Below, piece after piece: positions 8,007 through 15,865 of a stretch of DNA of 34,425 nt; the first letter of the stretch is position 1; every line of letters begins with the position of its first letter. This stretch comes from an uncultured Ruminococcus sp. GTDB lineage: Bacteria; Bacillota; Clostridia; Oscillospirales; Acutalibacteraceae. The DNA lies in assembly GCA_946414115.1 (NCBI GenBank), contig CAMKNF010000001.1, positions 1-34,425 on the forward strand, in the 5' to 3' direction. Made by a program: the position numbers and the translations under genes. The notes below the pieces were generated by a model. The model saw nothing but the letters and a program-made list of their open reading frames with translations. It had not been told where the DNA came from and searched no databases.

Positions 8007-8549
8007 TTATTTGCCCTTACCGGCCTTGCCTTCCTTGCGGCGGATAACTTCGTCAGCGTACTTAATACCCTTGCCCTTATATGGCTCCGGCGGACGCTTT
8101 TCTCTTACTTCGGCAGCAAACTGACCAACCTTTTGCTTATCAATGCCGACAATAATGATTTTGTTGGGGTCGGGAACTTCAATCTTGATGTCCTCTGTAT
8201 CCTCAACGATAACCTGGTGTGAATAACCGAGGTTCATAACGCACTTGTTACCCTGCTTCTGAACACGGTAACCAACGCCGTTAACTTCAAGCTCCTTCTT
8301 GTAGCCCTCTGTAACACCTACAACCATATTGTTGATGAGTGTTCTTGTAAGGCCGTGGAGTGAGCGGTTTTCTTTAGTGTCATCGGGACGAGTAACCTCA
8401 ATTACGTCGCCCTTGATTTCAACTGTCATAGCCTGATTGTATGCGAAATCAAGTGTGCCCTTGGGACCTTTGACAGTGATAACGCCGTCAGCGATAGTCG
8501 CTGTAACACCGGCGGGAATATTTATAGGTTTTCTTCCAATTCGAGACAT
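8007..8549 (-). CDS. rplF: 50S ribosomal protein L6
   Basis: The 180-residue L6 starts MSRIGRKPINIPAGV and ends with the RKEGKAGKGK tail; two repeated alpha/beta domains are typical. The conserved PPEPYKGKGIKY near the C-terminus contacts 23S rRNA by the factor-binding site. The ATG at 8549 has AGGAGGTG 5 nt upstream; an extension of seven residues would contain this site and is rejected. rpsH ends 14 bp upstream. Confidence 0.97.
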   Translation of the reverse strand: MSRIGRKPINIPAGVTATIADGVITVKGPKGTLDFAYNQAMTVEIKGDVIEVTRPDDTKENRSLHGLTRTLINNMVVGVTEGYKKELEVNGVGYRVQKQGNKCVMNLGYSHQVIVEDTEDIKIEVPDPNKIIIVGIDKQKVGQFAAEVREKRPPEPYKGKGIKYADEVIRRKEGKAGKGK

Positions 8550-8563
8550 TTTCGCACCTCCTC

Positions 8564-8962
8564 TTACCAAATGTAAGCGAGAACTTCGCCGCCAATGTGC
8601 TCCTTGCGTGCCTGACGGTCAGTCATAACACCCTTGGAGGTAGAAATAATGGCAATTCCGAGTCCCTTCATTACCTTCGGCATATCTTCTGCATTGCTGT
8701 AAATACGTAAACCGGGCTTTGATACACGGCGCAGCCCTGTGATAACAGGAGTCTTGCCGTCAACATACTTAAGAGTAACCTTAATTACGCCCTGCTTGCC
8801 GTCTTCTATAACTGTGAAATTCTTAATGTAGCCTTCATCAAGAAGAATCTGACAAATAGACTTCTTGAGGTTTGAAGCAGGAATTTCAACAGAATCGTGC
8901 TTTGCTGAATTTGCATTACGAATTCTTGTAAGTAAATCAGCAATTGTATCTGTAATCTGCAT
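8564..8962 (-). CDS. rpsH: 30S ribosomal protein S8
   Basis: The 132-residue S8 starts MQITDTIADLLTRIRNAN and carries the C-terminal ISTSKGVMTDRQARKEHIGGEVLAYIW. S8 binds the central domain of 16S rRNA. In E. coli it represses the spc operon; I cannot establish that here. GGGAGG precedes the ATG. rpsN lies 19 bp upstream. Confidence 0.97.
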   Translation of the reverse strand: MQITDTIADLLTRIRNANSAKHDSVEIPASNLKKSICQILLDEGYIKNFTVIEDGKQGVIKVTLKYVDGKTPVITGLRRVSKPGLRIYSNAEDMPKVMKGLGIAIISTSKGVMTDRQARKEHIGGEVLAYIW

Positions 8963-8981
8963 TACCTTTATCCTCCCTTGC

Positions 8982-9167
8982 TTACCAGCTTGCTTTCTTT
9001 ACGCCCGGAATTTCGCCCTTGTAAGCGAGCTCACGGAAGCAAATACGACAAATACCATACTTGCGGAGGTAGGCGTGTGGTCTACCACAGATATTACATC
9101 TTGAATACTCTCTTGTAGAGAACTTCTGCTTTCTCTGCTGCTTAACTTTCATTGCAGTTTTAGCCAC
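8982..9167 (-). CDS. rpsN: 30S ribosomal protein S14, zinc-binding type
   Basis: The 61-residue S14 is the short zinc (type Z) form: Cys24, Cys27, Cys40 and Cys43 in the CNICG and CRICF pairs. The start codon is GTG at 9165-9167 with AGGAGGG 7 nt upstream, giving the usual 61-residue length; the in-frame ATG at residue 6 would shorten the family N-terminus. S14 sits in the 30S head. Confidence 0.96.
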   Translation of the reverse strand: MAKTAMKVKQQRKQKFSTREYSRCNICGRPHAYLRKYGICRICFRELAYKGEIPGVKKASW

Positions 9168-9179
9168 AACAATCCCTCC

Positions 9180-9719
9180 TTACTTTGAAAACGGTGCGCC
9201 CATGAGAGTTAAAAGCTCACGAGCTTCTTCGTCTGTCTGTGCTGTGGTAACGAAGCAAATGTCCATACCACGAACCTTGTCAATCTTGTCATAATCAATT
9301 TCAGGGAAAATGAGCTGCTCTTTGAGGCCCATATTGTAGTTTCCTCTGCCGTCGAAAGAGTTGGGGTTGATACCTCTGAAGTCTCTTACACGGGGAAGAG
9401 CTACGTTGAAGAGTCTGTCGAGGAACTCGTACATTCTCTCGCCTCTTAAAGTAACCTTACAGCCAATCGGCATACCTTCTCTGAGCTTGAAGTTAGCAAC
9501 TGATTTTCTTGCTCTGCACACGAGAGGCTTCTGACCTGTGATGGCAGAAAGGTCTGTGCAGATAGCGTCAATTACCTTTGAGTTTTCTTTAGCTTCGCCT
9601 GCGCCTACGTTGATAACGATTTTATCAAGCTTCGGAATCTGCATAGTGCTCTTGTAGGAGAACTTTGACATAAGAGCAGGTGCAACTTCTTTTGAATAAT
9701 ATTCCTTAAGTCTTGCCAT
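9180..9719 (-). CDS. rplE: 50S ribosomal protein L5
   Basis: The 179-residue L5 starts MARLKEYYSKEVAPALM and has IVINVGAGEA, GCKVTLRGERMYEFLDRL and the GMDICFVTTAQTDEEARELL C-terminus. It binds 5S rRNA and contacts P-site tRNA. AAGGAGG precedes the ATG. rpsN follows after 12 bp, rplX precedes by 14 bp. Confidence 0.97.
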   Translation of the reverse strand: MARLKEYYSKEVAPALMSKFSYKSTMQIPKLDKIVINVGAGEAKENSKVIDAICTDLSAITGQKPLVCRARKSVANFKLREGMPIGCKVTLRGERMYEFLDRLFNVALPRVRDFRGINPNSFDGRGNYNMGLKEQLIFPEIDYDKIDKVRGMDICFVTTAQTDEEARELLTLMGAPFSK

Positions 9720-9733
9720 ATCTTATTTCCTCC

Positions 9734-10051
9734 TTACAGCGATTCCTTGCACTTAGCGCAGATTCTGCCCTTTGAGCCGTCCTCAAAAATCTTGTGAGCA
9801 ACTCTTGTGGGCTTCTTGCATCTGGGGCATACAATCTGAACCTTGGAAGCATACATAGCGCCCTCAGCCTTGATGATACCGCCCTGCTCGCCCATCTTTC
9901 TGGGCTTAACGTGCTTTGAAACCATATTACATTTCTCTACGATAACCTTGCCTTCTTTAGGGCTTACAGCCAGAACCTGACCCTTTTTGCCCTTATCCTT
10001 ACCGCTGATAACGATAACGGTGTCGCCTGTTTTTACATGAACCTTATTCAT
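9734..10051 (-). CDS. rplX: 50S ribosomal protein L24
   Basis: The 105-residue L24 has an N-terminal KOW domain (KTGDTVIVISGKDKGKKG) and a C-terminal zinc-ribbon-like pair (CPRC and CAKC). L24 is one of the first proteins bound to 23S rRNA. GGAGGTG precedes the ATG. rplN ends 15 bp upstream. The cysteine pairs suggest a zinc-bound form. Confidence 0.97.
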   Translation of the reverse strand: MNKVHVKTGDTVIVISGKDKGKKGQVLAVSPKEGKVIVEKCNMVSKHVKPRKMGEQGGIIKAEGAMYASKVQIVCPRCKKPTRVAHKIFEDGSKGRICAKCKESL

Positions 10052-10066
10052 TGTGACACCTCCAAA

Positions 10067-10435
10067 TTAAAGTACTTCGGGAGCGAGAGAAAGAATCTTC
10101 ATAAAGTCCTTATCACGAAGCTCTCTTGCTACCGGTCCGAAGATACGAGTACCCTTGGGGTTCTTATCTTCCTTAATGATAACAGCCGCATTTTCATCAA
10201 AGCGGATGTATGTGCCGTCTTCACGTCTTACGCCCTTTGCAGAACGAACAACTACGGCTCTTACAACGTCGCCTTTTTTAACAACACCGCCGGGTGCTGC
10301 TTTTTTAACCGAGGCAACAATAATATCGCCAATGTTGGCATATCTCCTTCTGGTACCGCCGAGTACACGAATGCACATAAGTTCCTTTGCGCCGGTGTTG
10401 TCGGCAACCTTGAGGATGGTTTGCTGTTGAATCAC
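10067..10435 (-). CDS. rplN: 50S ribosomal protein L14
   Basis: The 122-residue L14 has the family core IQQQTILKVADNTGAKELMC and the signature around GDVVRAVVVRSAKGVRR, ending FMKILSLAPEVL. L14 takes part in an inter-subunit bridge and is the site of RsfS silencing. The start codon is GTG (10433-10435) with GGAGGAATACACT upstream; no nearby ATG gives the conserved N-terminus. Confidence 0.97.
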   Translation of the reverse strand: MIQQQTILKVADNTGAKELMCIRVLGGTRRRYANIGDIIVASVKKAAPGGVVKKGDVVRAVVVRSAKGVRREDGTYIRFDENAAVIIKEDKNPKGTRIFGPVARELRDKDFMKILSLAPEVL

Positions 10436-10468
10436 AGTGTATTCCTCCTTTTCTCAAAGCCGCTAAAC

Positions 10469-10726
10469 TTATTTAGCTTTCTCAATAATCTCGACGAGTC
10501 TCCATCTTTTATCCTTAGAAAGAGGACGGGTCTCCATAACCTTTACACGGTCGCCGATATTGCACTCATTGTTCTCGTCGTGTGCCTTAAAGCGAACCGT
10601 ACGCTTAACAATTTTGTTATAAAGCTTATGCTTTACGCTGTCTTCAACGGCAACAACGATTGTTTTGTCCATCTTGTTGCTTACAACCTTGCCGACAACG
10701 GTTTTTCTCATATTTCTTTCACTCAC
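10469..10726 (-). CDS. rpsQ: 30S ribosomal protein S17
   Basis: The 85-residue S17 is an OB-fold protein with RKTVVGKVVSNKMDKTIVVAVE, and GDRVKVMETRPLSKDKRWRL. It binds helix 11 of 16S rRNA early in assembly. The start is a GTG at 10724-10726 with an AGGGGG stretch 8 nt upstream; an internal ATG at residue 6 is also possible. rpmC lies 17 bp upstream and rplN follows after 33 bp. Confidence 0.95.
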   Translation of the reverse strand: MSERNMRKTVVGKVVSNKMDKTIVVAVEDSVKHKLYNKIVKRTVRFKAHDENNECNIGDRVKVMETRPLSKDKRWRLVEIIEKAK

Positions 10727-10743
10727 TGTTAAGTCCCCCTCTC

Positions 10744-10947
10744 TTAAGCTTCTGTGCCGCTAAGTTCACGCTGACGAAGAATTGTAGAAACTCTTGCAAT
10801 GTCCTTCTTTACGGCACCGATTCTGGATGAGTTTTCGAGCTGGTTAACAGCAAGCTGGAAACGAAGATTAAATAATTCTTCCTTGAGTTCTGTGAGCTTT
10901 GTCTGAAGCTCTTCAACTGACATTTCTCTGATTTCTGATGCTTTCAT
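10744..10947 (-). CDS. rpmC: 50S ribosomal protein L29
   Basis: The 67-residue helical-hairpin protein has the L29 signature EELFNLRFQLAVNQLEN and the IARVSTILRQRE helix. L29 lies at the tunnel exit and forms part of the trigger-factor/SRP docking site. Its ATG overlaps the rplP stop by one base (TAATG), showing translational coupling. Confidence 0.96.
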   Translation of the reverse strand: MKASEIREMSVEELQTKLTELKEELFNLRFQLAVNQLENSSRIGAVKKDIARVSTILRQRELSGTEA

Positions 10948-11366
10948 TACTGCTCACCCTCCTCTTTTTTAACAAACTTGCACTTGATGGGAAGCTTTGT
11001 TGAAGCAAGACGAAGTGCTTCTCTTGCTGTAGCTTCATCAACGCCTGCGAGTTCAAACATAACTCTGCCGGGCTTAACTACTGCAACCCAGTATTCGGGA
11101 GAACCTTTACCTGAACCCATTCGAGTTTCAGCAGGCTTTGCTGTAACAGGCTTGTCAGGGAAAATCTTAATCCAAACTTTACCGAATCTTTTGCAGTAAC
11201 GTGTCATAGCGATACGGGCAGCCTCAATCTGGTTTGAGGTGATCCATGCAGGCTCGATAGCCTGAAGACCGTACTCACCGTAAGTAACCTTGTTACCACG
11301 AAGAGCCTTACCTGTCATACGACCTCTGTGTACTCTTCTGTACTTAACTCTCTTTGGTAATAACAT
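10947..11366 (-). CDS. rplP: 50S ribosomal protein L16
   Basis: The 139-residue L16 starts MLLPKRVKYRRVHRGRMTG and carries the KPVTAKPAETRMGSGKG segment near the peptidyl transferase centre. GGAGGCAG precedes the ATG. The start overlaps the rpsC stop by one base (TAATG), and its own stop overlaps the rpmC start in the same way, so rpsC-rplP-rpmC are coupled. Confidence 0.97.
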   Translation of the reverse strand: MLLPKRVKYRRVHRGRMTGKALRGNKVTYGEYGLQAIEPAWITSNQIEAARIAMTRYCKRFGKVWIKIFPDKPVTAKPAETRMGSGKGSPEYWVAVVKPGRVMFELAGVDEATAREALRLASTKLPIKCKFVKKEEGEQ

Positions 11367-12037
11367 TACTTTCTGCCTCCTTCTCTGCGGGGCTTTCTTG
11401 ACTTAACTTCGTTTAAAACTTCGCCTTTGTAAAGCCAAACCTTAACGCCGATTTTACCGTAGGTTGTGTTAGCCTCTGCAAAACCGTAGTCGATGTCAGC
11501 ACGAAGTGTCTGAAGCGGAATTGTGCCCTCGTGATACTGCTCCGAACGAGCAATTTCAGCACCGCCGAGACGGCCTGAACACATAACCTTAATACCTTTT
11601 GCTCCACGGCGCATTGCGTTGCCGATAGCCTGCTTCATAGCACGACGGAAAGAAATTCTCTTTTCGAGCTGCTGAGCAATGCTCTCTGCTGCGAGCTGTG
11701 CGTCAAGCTCGGGAGCCTTTACTTCAACAATGTTGATTGCAACGGGCTTGTTAAGGAATTTTTCACACTGAGTCTTGAGCTTCTCAATCTCGGAGCCGCC
11801 CTTACCGATAACAAGACCGGGCTTTGCGCAGTGAATGCTGATTCTTACTCTTTTGCCGTCACGCTCAATTTCAATCTTTGAGATACCGAAGTTGTAAAGC
11901 TGTGCCTTCAGAGTTTTACGAAGGTTGTAGTCCTCAACGAGTGTAGCGCCGAAGTCCTTTTTGTTTGCAAACCAACGGGAATCCCAATCTTTAATAACAC
12001 CGACACGAAGACCGTGCGGATTTACTTTCTGACCCAT
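11366..12037 (-). CDS. rpsC: 30S ribosomal protein S3
   Basis: The 223-residue S3 starts MGQKVNPHGLRVGVIKDWDS. It has an N-terminal domain, a type II KH domain with GLVIGKGGSEIEKL, and a C-terminal domain with GRLGGAEIARSEQYHEG. It forms part of the mRNA entry channel and helicase. GGGGAGG precedes the ATG. rplV ends 14 bp upstream. Confidence 0.97.
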   Translation of the reverse strand: MGQKVNPHGLRVGVIKDWDSRWFANKKDFGATLVEDYNLRKTLKAQLYNFGISKIEIERDGKRVRISIHCAKPGLVIGKGGSEIEKLKTQCEKFLNKPVAINIVEVKAPELDAQLAAESIAQQLEKRISFRRAMKQAIGNAMRRGAKGIKVMCSGRLGGAEIARSEQYHEGTIPLQTLRADIDYGFAEANTTYGKIGVKVWLYKGEVLNEVKSRKPRREGGRK

Positions 12038-12051
12038 ATTTAAACCTCCCC

Positions 12052-12390
12052 TTAGTCTTCTTTTTCCTTGAGAACGAGGGTAATGTGAGAAGTTCTCTTG
12101 TTAATTCTGAACGCTCTGCCATGATCTCTCGGACGAATTCTTTTAAGGATGGGGCCTGCTGTAGCGTTGCAAGCTGCAACGTAGAGCTTGGATACATCCA
12201 TATCATGGTTGTTCTCAGCATTTGCCATAGCTGACTTGAGCAGCTTTAAAAGCGGCTCGCAAGCGGCCTTGGGAGTGTGCTTAAGAACAGCTTCCGCATA
12301 TCTGACGTCTTTGCCTCTGATAAGGTCAAGAACAACGCCAACCTTGCGGGGTGAAATACGAACAAATTTAGCATTTGCCTTTGCTTCCAT
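12052..12390 (-). CDS. rplV: 50S ribosomal protein L22
   Basis: The 112-residue L22 has AKFVRISPRKVGVVLDLIRGK and the C-terminal beta-hairpin region (ILKRIRPRDHGRAFRINKRTSHI) that lines the exit tunnel. AAGGAGAG lies 9 nt before the ATG at 12390; a TTG two codons upstream is too close to it. rpsS ends 20 bp upstream. Confidence 0.96.
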   Translation of the reverse strand: MEAKANAKFVRISPRKVGVVLDLIRGKDVRYAEAVLKHTPKAACEPLLKLLKSAMANAENNHDMDVSKLYVAACNATAGPILKRIRPRDHGRAFRINKRTSHITLVLKEKED

Positions 12391-12410
12391 CTGCAATACT
12401 CTCCTTCCGC

Positions 12411-12683
12411 TTATTTGCTTGTTTTTGAACCGGCATGACCCTTGAAGGTTCTTGTAGGAGCAAACTCACCGAGCTTGTGACCTACCATATCTTCAGTAAC
12501 ATATACCGGAACGTGCTTACGGCCGTCGTGAACGGCGAATGTGTGACCAACGAATTCAGGGAAAATTGTTGAACTTCTTGACCATGTCTTTAAAATTCTC
12601 TTTTCGCCCTTTTCGTTCATTTCAAGAACCCTTTTGAGCAGTACAGGCTGAACAAAGGGACCCTTTTTAGTACTTCTACTCAT
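12411..12683 (-). CDS. rpsS: 30S ribosomal protein S19
   Basis: The 90-residue S19 starts MSRSTKKGPFVQPVLLKRV and has the conserved WSRSSTIFPEFVGHTFAVHDG and HKLGEFAPTRTFKGH. S19 pairs with S13 in the 30S head. GGAGC precedes the ATG, slightly weaker than its neighbours. It lies between rplB and rplV as expected. Confidence 0.97.
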   Translation of the reverse strand: MSRSTKKGPFVQPVLLKRVLEMNEKGEKRILKTWSRSSTIFPEFVGHTFAVHDGRKHVPVYVTEDMVGHKLGEFAPTRTFKGHAGSKTSK

Positions 12684-12706
12684 AGTTATAAGCTCCTTTC
12701 TCTGCC

Positions 12707-13540
12707 TTACTTACCGTTTCTTCTGCGAACGATAAGCTTATCGCTGCTCTTGTTGTTCTTACGAGTCTTATAGCCGAGTGCGGGCTTACCCCAGGGGGTT
12801 ACAGGGCCCGGACGGCCAACCGGTGACTTACCCTCACCACCGCCGTGCGGGTGGTCATTCGGGTTCATAACAGAACCGCGGACTGTAGGACGCCAACCCA
12901 TATTTCTCTTACGGCCGGCTTTACCGATTTTAACGTTTTCATGGTCAATGTTGCCTACCTGGCCGATAGTAGCCATACAGCTTTCGGGAACATTTCTTAA
13001 CTCGCCTGAAGGAAGTCTTAACAGAGCAAGTCCGTTCTCTTTAGCCATAAGCTGTGCCATATTACCTGCCGAACGAGCAAGCTGTGCGCCTCTGCCGGGG
13101 TAAAGCTCAACATTGTGAATGAATGTACCTACAGGAATTGCTGTAAGCGGAAGTGCGTTGCCGGGCTTGATGTCGGCGTTAGCACCTGCTACTACCTTGT
13201 CGCCTACCTTAAGTCCCTCGGGAGCGATAATGTAAGCTTTTTCACCGTCGGTGTACTCTACAAGAGCGATGAATGCCGAACGGTTAGGATCGTACTCTAA
13301 TGTTTTTACTGTACCTTCAACGTCAAACTTCTGACGCTTGAAGTCAATGATACGGTACTTTCTGCGGTTACCGCCGCCTCTGTGACGAACGGTGATTCTG
13401 CCGTAGCTGTTGCGGCCTGACTTCTTATTTAAAGGAGCAAGCAGGCTCTTTTCGGGCTCAACCTTTGAAAGGACCGAATAATCTGTAACCGACATATTTC
13501 TTCTTGAGTTGATGGTCGGCTTATAAACTTTAATGGCCAT
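12707..13540 (-). CDS. rplB: 50S ribosomal protein L2
   Basis: The 277-residue L2 has the OB and SH3-like RNA-binding domains and the C-terminal PRGSVMNPNDHPHGGGEGKSP-type loop with the near-invariant His next to the peptidyl transferase centre. GAGGAGAG precedes the ATG. The 79-bp gap to rplW (13541-13619) holds two small hairpins, GGGAAA-CGCCAT-TTTCCC and CTGAA-N8-TTCAG on the minus strand, the longest gap inside the S10 section apart from that after rpsJ. Confidence 0.97.
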   Translation of the reverse strand: MAIKVYKPTINSRRNMSVTDYSVLSKVEPEKSLLAPLNKKSGRNSYGRITVRHRGGGNRRKYRIIDFKRQKFDVEGTVKTLEYDPNRSAFIALVEYTDGEKAYIIAPEGLKVGDKVVAGANADIKPGNALPLTAIPVGTFIHNVELYPGRGAQLARSAGNMAQLMAKENGLALLRLPSGELRNVPESCMATIGQVGNIDHENVKIGKAGRKRNMGWRPTVRGSVMNPNDHPHGGGEGKSPVGRPGPVTPWGKPALGYKTRKNNKSSDKLIVRRRNGK

Positions 13541-13619
13541 TTGGTTTCACTCTCCTCATGATGGCTTTGCGGGAAAATGGCGTTTCCCATACATTCTGCC
13601 TGAATTATTTATTTCAGAC

Positions 13620-13913
13620 TTACATCATGCCTTCAAAAAATTCGATAGGCTTGCTGTCTTCTGTTAATGTTACGATTGCTTTCTTCCAGCTCTTTGTGTA
13701 GCCGCCGTTGTTTCTGCCCTGACGGCGGAACTTACCTCTTACGCTTACGGTGTTTACCTTTGCAACCTTAACCTTGAAGATTTCTTCGCAAGCTTTTGCA
13801 ATTTCAATTTTGTTAGCTGTTTTAGCTACTTCAAAGGTATATACCTTATTAACTGCGCCGAGCATACTTTTTTCAGTGATAACGGGGCGAATTACGATGT
13901 CATGAGCGATCAT
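13620..13913 (-). CDS. rplW: 50S ribosomal protein L23
   Basis: The 97-residue L23 has IVIRPVITEKSMLGA and the YTFEVAKTANKIEIAKACEEIFKV-type core, with KSWKKAIVTL near the C-terminus. It is the exit-tunnel docking site for trigger factor and SRP. GAGGAGG precedes the ATG, which overlaps the rplD stop by four bases (ATGA pattern, 13910-13913). Confidence 0.97.
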   Translation of the reverse strand: MIAHDIVIRPVITEKSMLGAVNKVYTFEVAKTANKIEIAKACEEIFKVKVAKVNTVSVRGKFRRQGRNNGGYTKSWKKAIVTLTEDSKPIEFFEGMM

Positions 13914-14533
13914 GCATATACCTCCTCTATCTTGCTTACAGCGTCCTTGACGATAACGAGCTTGTCAGCATTCAGAATGTCATAAACATTGAGTGTGTTG
14001 ACCTGAGCTGTTTTAACGCCGGGGATGTTGTTAGCTGATTTGATAACCTTGCTGTCAACTGCGGGAAGAACGATGAGAGCCTTTTTGTCAGCTCCGATTG
14101 CGTTGAGCATAGCAACGATTGTCTTTGTCTTGTATTCATCCATTGTGATTGAATCTACAACGATGATTTCGTTTTCCTTAGCCTTTGAAGAGAAAGCTGA
14201 CTTCATAGCAAGTCTTCTAACCTTCTTGTTTACAGAGAATCTGTAATCTCTTGGCTTGGGAGCAAACACGATACCGCCGTGTGTCCACTGCGGAGCACGG
14301 GTTGAACCCTGTCTTGCACGTCCTGTACCCTTCTGTCTCCAGGGCTTTTTGCCGCCGCCGGAAACCTCGGATCTTGTAAGAGCGGACTGTGTGCCCTGAC
14401 GCTGTGCTGCAAGATAGCTTACTACTACCTGATGCATAACTGCTGCGTTGGGCTCAATACCGAATACGGAATCAGCAAGCTCGATTGTACCGACATTGTT
14501 GCCTTCCATATTTACTACTGATAAACTTGGCAT
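13910..14533 (-). CDS. rplD: 50S ribosomal protein L4
   Basis: The 207-residue L4 has the long basic tunnel loop (GGGKKPWRQKGTGRARQGS, then PQWTHGGIVFAP) and the C-terminal alpha/beta domain. L4 builds the exit-tunnel constriction. In enterics free L4 represses the S10 operon by premature termination; whether this L4 acts on the attenuator at 15658-15689 is a testable inference, not shown here. GGAAGGGGG precedes the ATG. Confidence 0.97.
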   Translation of the reverse strand: MPSLSVVNMEGNNVGTIELADSVFGIEPNAAVMHQVVVSYLAAQRQGTQSALTRSEVSGGGKKPWRQKGTGRARQGSTRAPQWTHGGIVFAPKPRDYRFSVNKKVRRLAMKSAFSSKAKENEIIVVDSITMDEYKTKTIVAMLNAIGADKKALIVLPAVDSKVIKSANNIPGVKTAQVNTLNVYDILNADKLVIVKDAVSKIEEVYA

Positions 14534-14549
14534 TTATAATCCCCCTTCC

Positions 14550-15182
14550 TTAAGCCTTAACGGAATCTTTGAGTACAACGATTCCCTTATTTGGTCCGGG
14601 AACAGCACCCTTTACAGCAATGAGGTTGTTTTCAGCGTCAACCTTAACAACTGTGAGGTTCTGTACTGTTACCTGTTCTGCGCCGAGGTGACCTGCCATT
14701 CTCTTGCCCTTCCATACTCTTGAGGGTGAGGAGCAGGCACCGATTGAGCCGCCGTGACGAACGCAGGGGCCTGTACCGTGAGTTTCCTTAAGACGGTGGA
14801 AGTTCCATCTCTTGATAACGCCTGCGGTACCCTTACCTTTGCTCTTGCCGGTTACGTCAATCTTGTCGCCGGGGGTGAACACGTCTGCTTTAACGAGGTC
14901 GCCTACGCTGTAAGCGTCTGTGTCGTTAAAACGGAACTCTTTAAGAGTTTTCTTGGGAGCTACGCCAGCTTTGTCAAAAAATCCCTTCATAGGCTTTGTA
15001 ACCTTGTGGGGCTTTAAGTCGCCGTATCCGAGCTGAACGGATGCGTAGCCGTCGTTTTCAACTATTTTCTTGGCTGTAACCACGCAAGGGCCTGCCTCGA
15101 TAACAGTTACGGGAATAACAATTCCCCTTTCATCGAAAATCTGTGTCATACCGATTTTCTTGCCGATGATTGCTTTCTGCAT
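14550..15182 (-). CDS. rplC: 50S ribosomal protein L3
   Basis: The 210-residue L3 starts MQKAIIGKKIGMTQIFDE and has the FHRLKETHGTGPCVRHGGSI-type loop reaching towards the peptidyl transferase centre. GGAGG is 8 nt before the ATG. In the 74-bp gap after rpsJ, GTTGGT-GCAA-ACCAAC on the minus strand (15209-15224) forms a hairpin with a GNRA tetraloop just upstream of the ribosome binding site. Confidence 0.97.
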   Translation of the reverse strand: MQKAIIGKKIGMTQIFDERGIVIPVTVIEAGPCVVTAKKIVENDGYASVQLGYGDLKPHKVTKPMKGFFDKAGVAPKKTLKEFRFNDTDAYSVGDLVKADVFTPGDKIDVTGKSKGKGTAGVIKRWNFHRLKETHGTGPCVRHGGSIGACSSPSRVWKGKRMAGHLGAEQVTVQNLTVVKVDAENNLIAVKGAVPGPNKGIVVLKDSVKA

Positions 15183-15256
15183 GAATGTATCCTCCTTGTA
15201 GGTTATTGGTTGGTTTGCACCAACGTGACCCTGTCTGCTTGTAGGTTGGTATCGGA

Positions 15257-15568
15257 TTATAACTTAATCTCAATATCAACGCCGGCAGGGAGCTCTAAGC
15301 TCATAAGAGCCTCGACTGTCTTGTTTGACGGTCTTAAGATGTCGATAAGACGCTTGTGGGTTCTCATCTCGAACTGCTCACGGCTGTACTTGTACTTGTG
15401 AACAGCACGGAGAATTGTTACAACCTGCTTCTCAGTAGGGAGCGGAACGGGACCCGAAACTCTTGCGCCTGTGCGCTTAGCTGTAGCCACGATTCTCTCG
15501 GCTGACTGATCAACAAGCTGATGATCATAACCCTTTAATCTTATTCTAATCTTTTCCTTGACTGCCAT
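15257..15568 (-). CDS. rpsJ: 30S ribosomal protein S10
   Basis: The 103-residue S10 (NusE) has IRIRLKGYDHQLVDQSAERIV, the loop with GPVPLPTEKQVVTILRAVHKYK, and MRTHKRLIDILRPSNKTVEAL. Besides its 30S head role it joins NusB in antitermination complexes. GGAGGCGACGATA leads into the ATG. It is the first gene of the superoperon and lies behind a leader of about 290 nt with an intrinsic terminator. Confidence 0.97.
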   Translation of the reverse strand: MAVKEKIRIRLKGYDHQLVDQSAERIVATAKRTGARVSGPVPLPTEKQVVTILRAVHKYKYSREQFEMRTHKRLIDILRPSNKTVEALMSLELPAGVDIEIKL

Positions 15569-15859
15569 TATCGTCGCCTCCTTGAAAATTTAGTTGGCGG
15601 GCGTTTGCTTTCAAAAACTTTTTTGAAACTCTGCCGGGTGTTTCTTCACCCTGCATTAAAAAACCCGTTTAACTATTCAGTTAACCGGGAACGTCCTGAA
15701 AGCTTTTGAGCACAGCTATGGCACAGCAACCCTATTGACATAGTTATACTCTAAATGATTCATAATAATCGCCCGGTTTAAAATCGGACATACTCCACGG
15801 AAAAACCGGCAAATTTGCCGCAACCTCCCGCTTCATCGCATATCTTGTGCAGTCACGCA
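15569..15859 (-). promoter_or_regulatory. Long S10-operon leader RNA with alternative pairing segments
   Basis: Between the predicted transcription start and rpsJ lies a leader without a convincing open frame. Read 5' to 3' on the minus strand it has: a self-complementary CGGCAAATTTGCCG (15807-15820); segment 1 CCGGTTT (15803-15809); segment 2 AAACCGGG (15772-15779); segment 3 CCCGGTT (15683-15689); and the terminator 3' arm ending in CGGG (15664-15667). Segments 1+2 pair over 7 bp, 2+3 pair over 7 bp, and 3 with the last arm forms the terminator. After it come a GGGTG-AAGAAA-CACCC hairpin and a TTTCAAAAA inverted repeat before the rpsJ ribosome binding site. The layout is that of an attenuator; the effector is unknown. 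Confidence 0.65.
15658..15689 (-). terminator. Intrinsic terminator inside the S10 leader (attenuator)
   Basis: On the minus strand CCCG-G-TTAACT, loop GAAT, AGTTAA-A-CGGG gives a 10-bp stem with one internal G/A mismatch, immediately followed by TTTTTT (15658-15663). It lies about 90 nt before rpsJ and downstream of the only clear promoter, so it cannot serve as the end of another minus-strand gene. It is most simply a conditional terminator of the ribosomal operon. Confidence 0.8.
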
Positions 15860-15865
15860 AGGATT

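Noticed and set aside
10037..10732. Open frame of 231 codons on the plus strand opposite rplN/rpsQ
   Set aside because: It lies antisense to three certain ribosomal genes, has low-complexity composition expected from a reversed high-bias codon set, and has no ribosome binding site.
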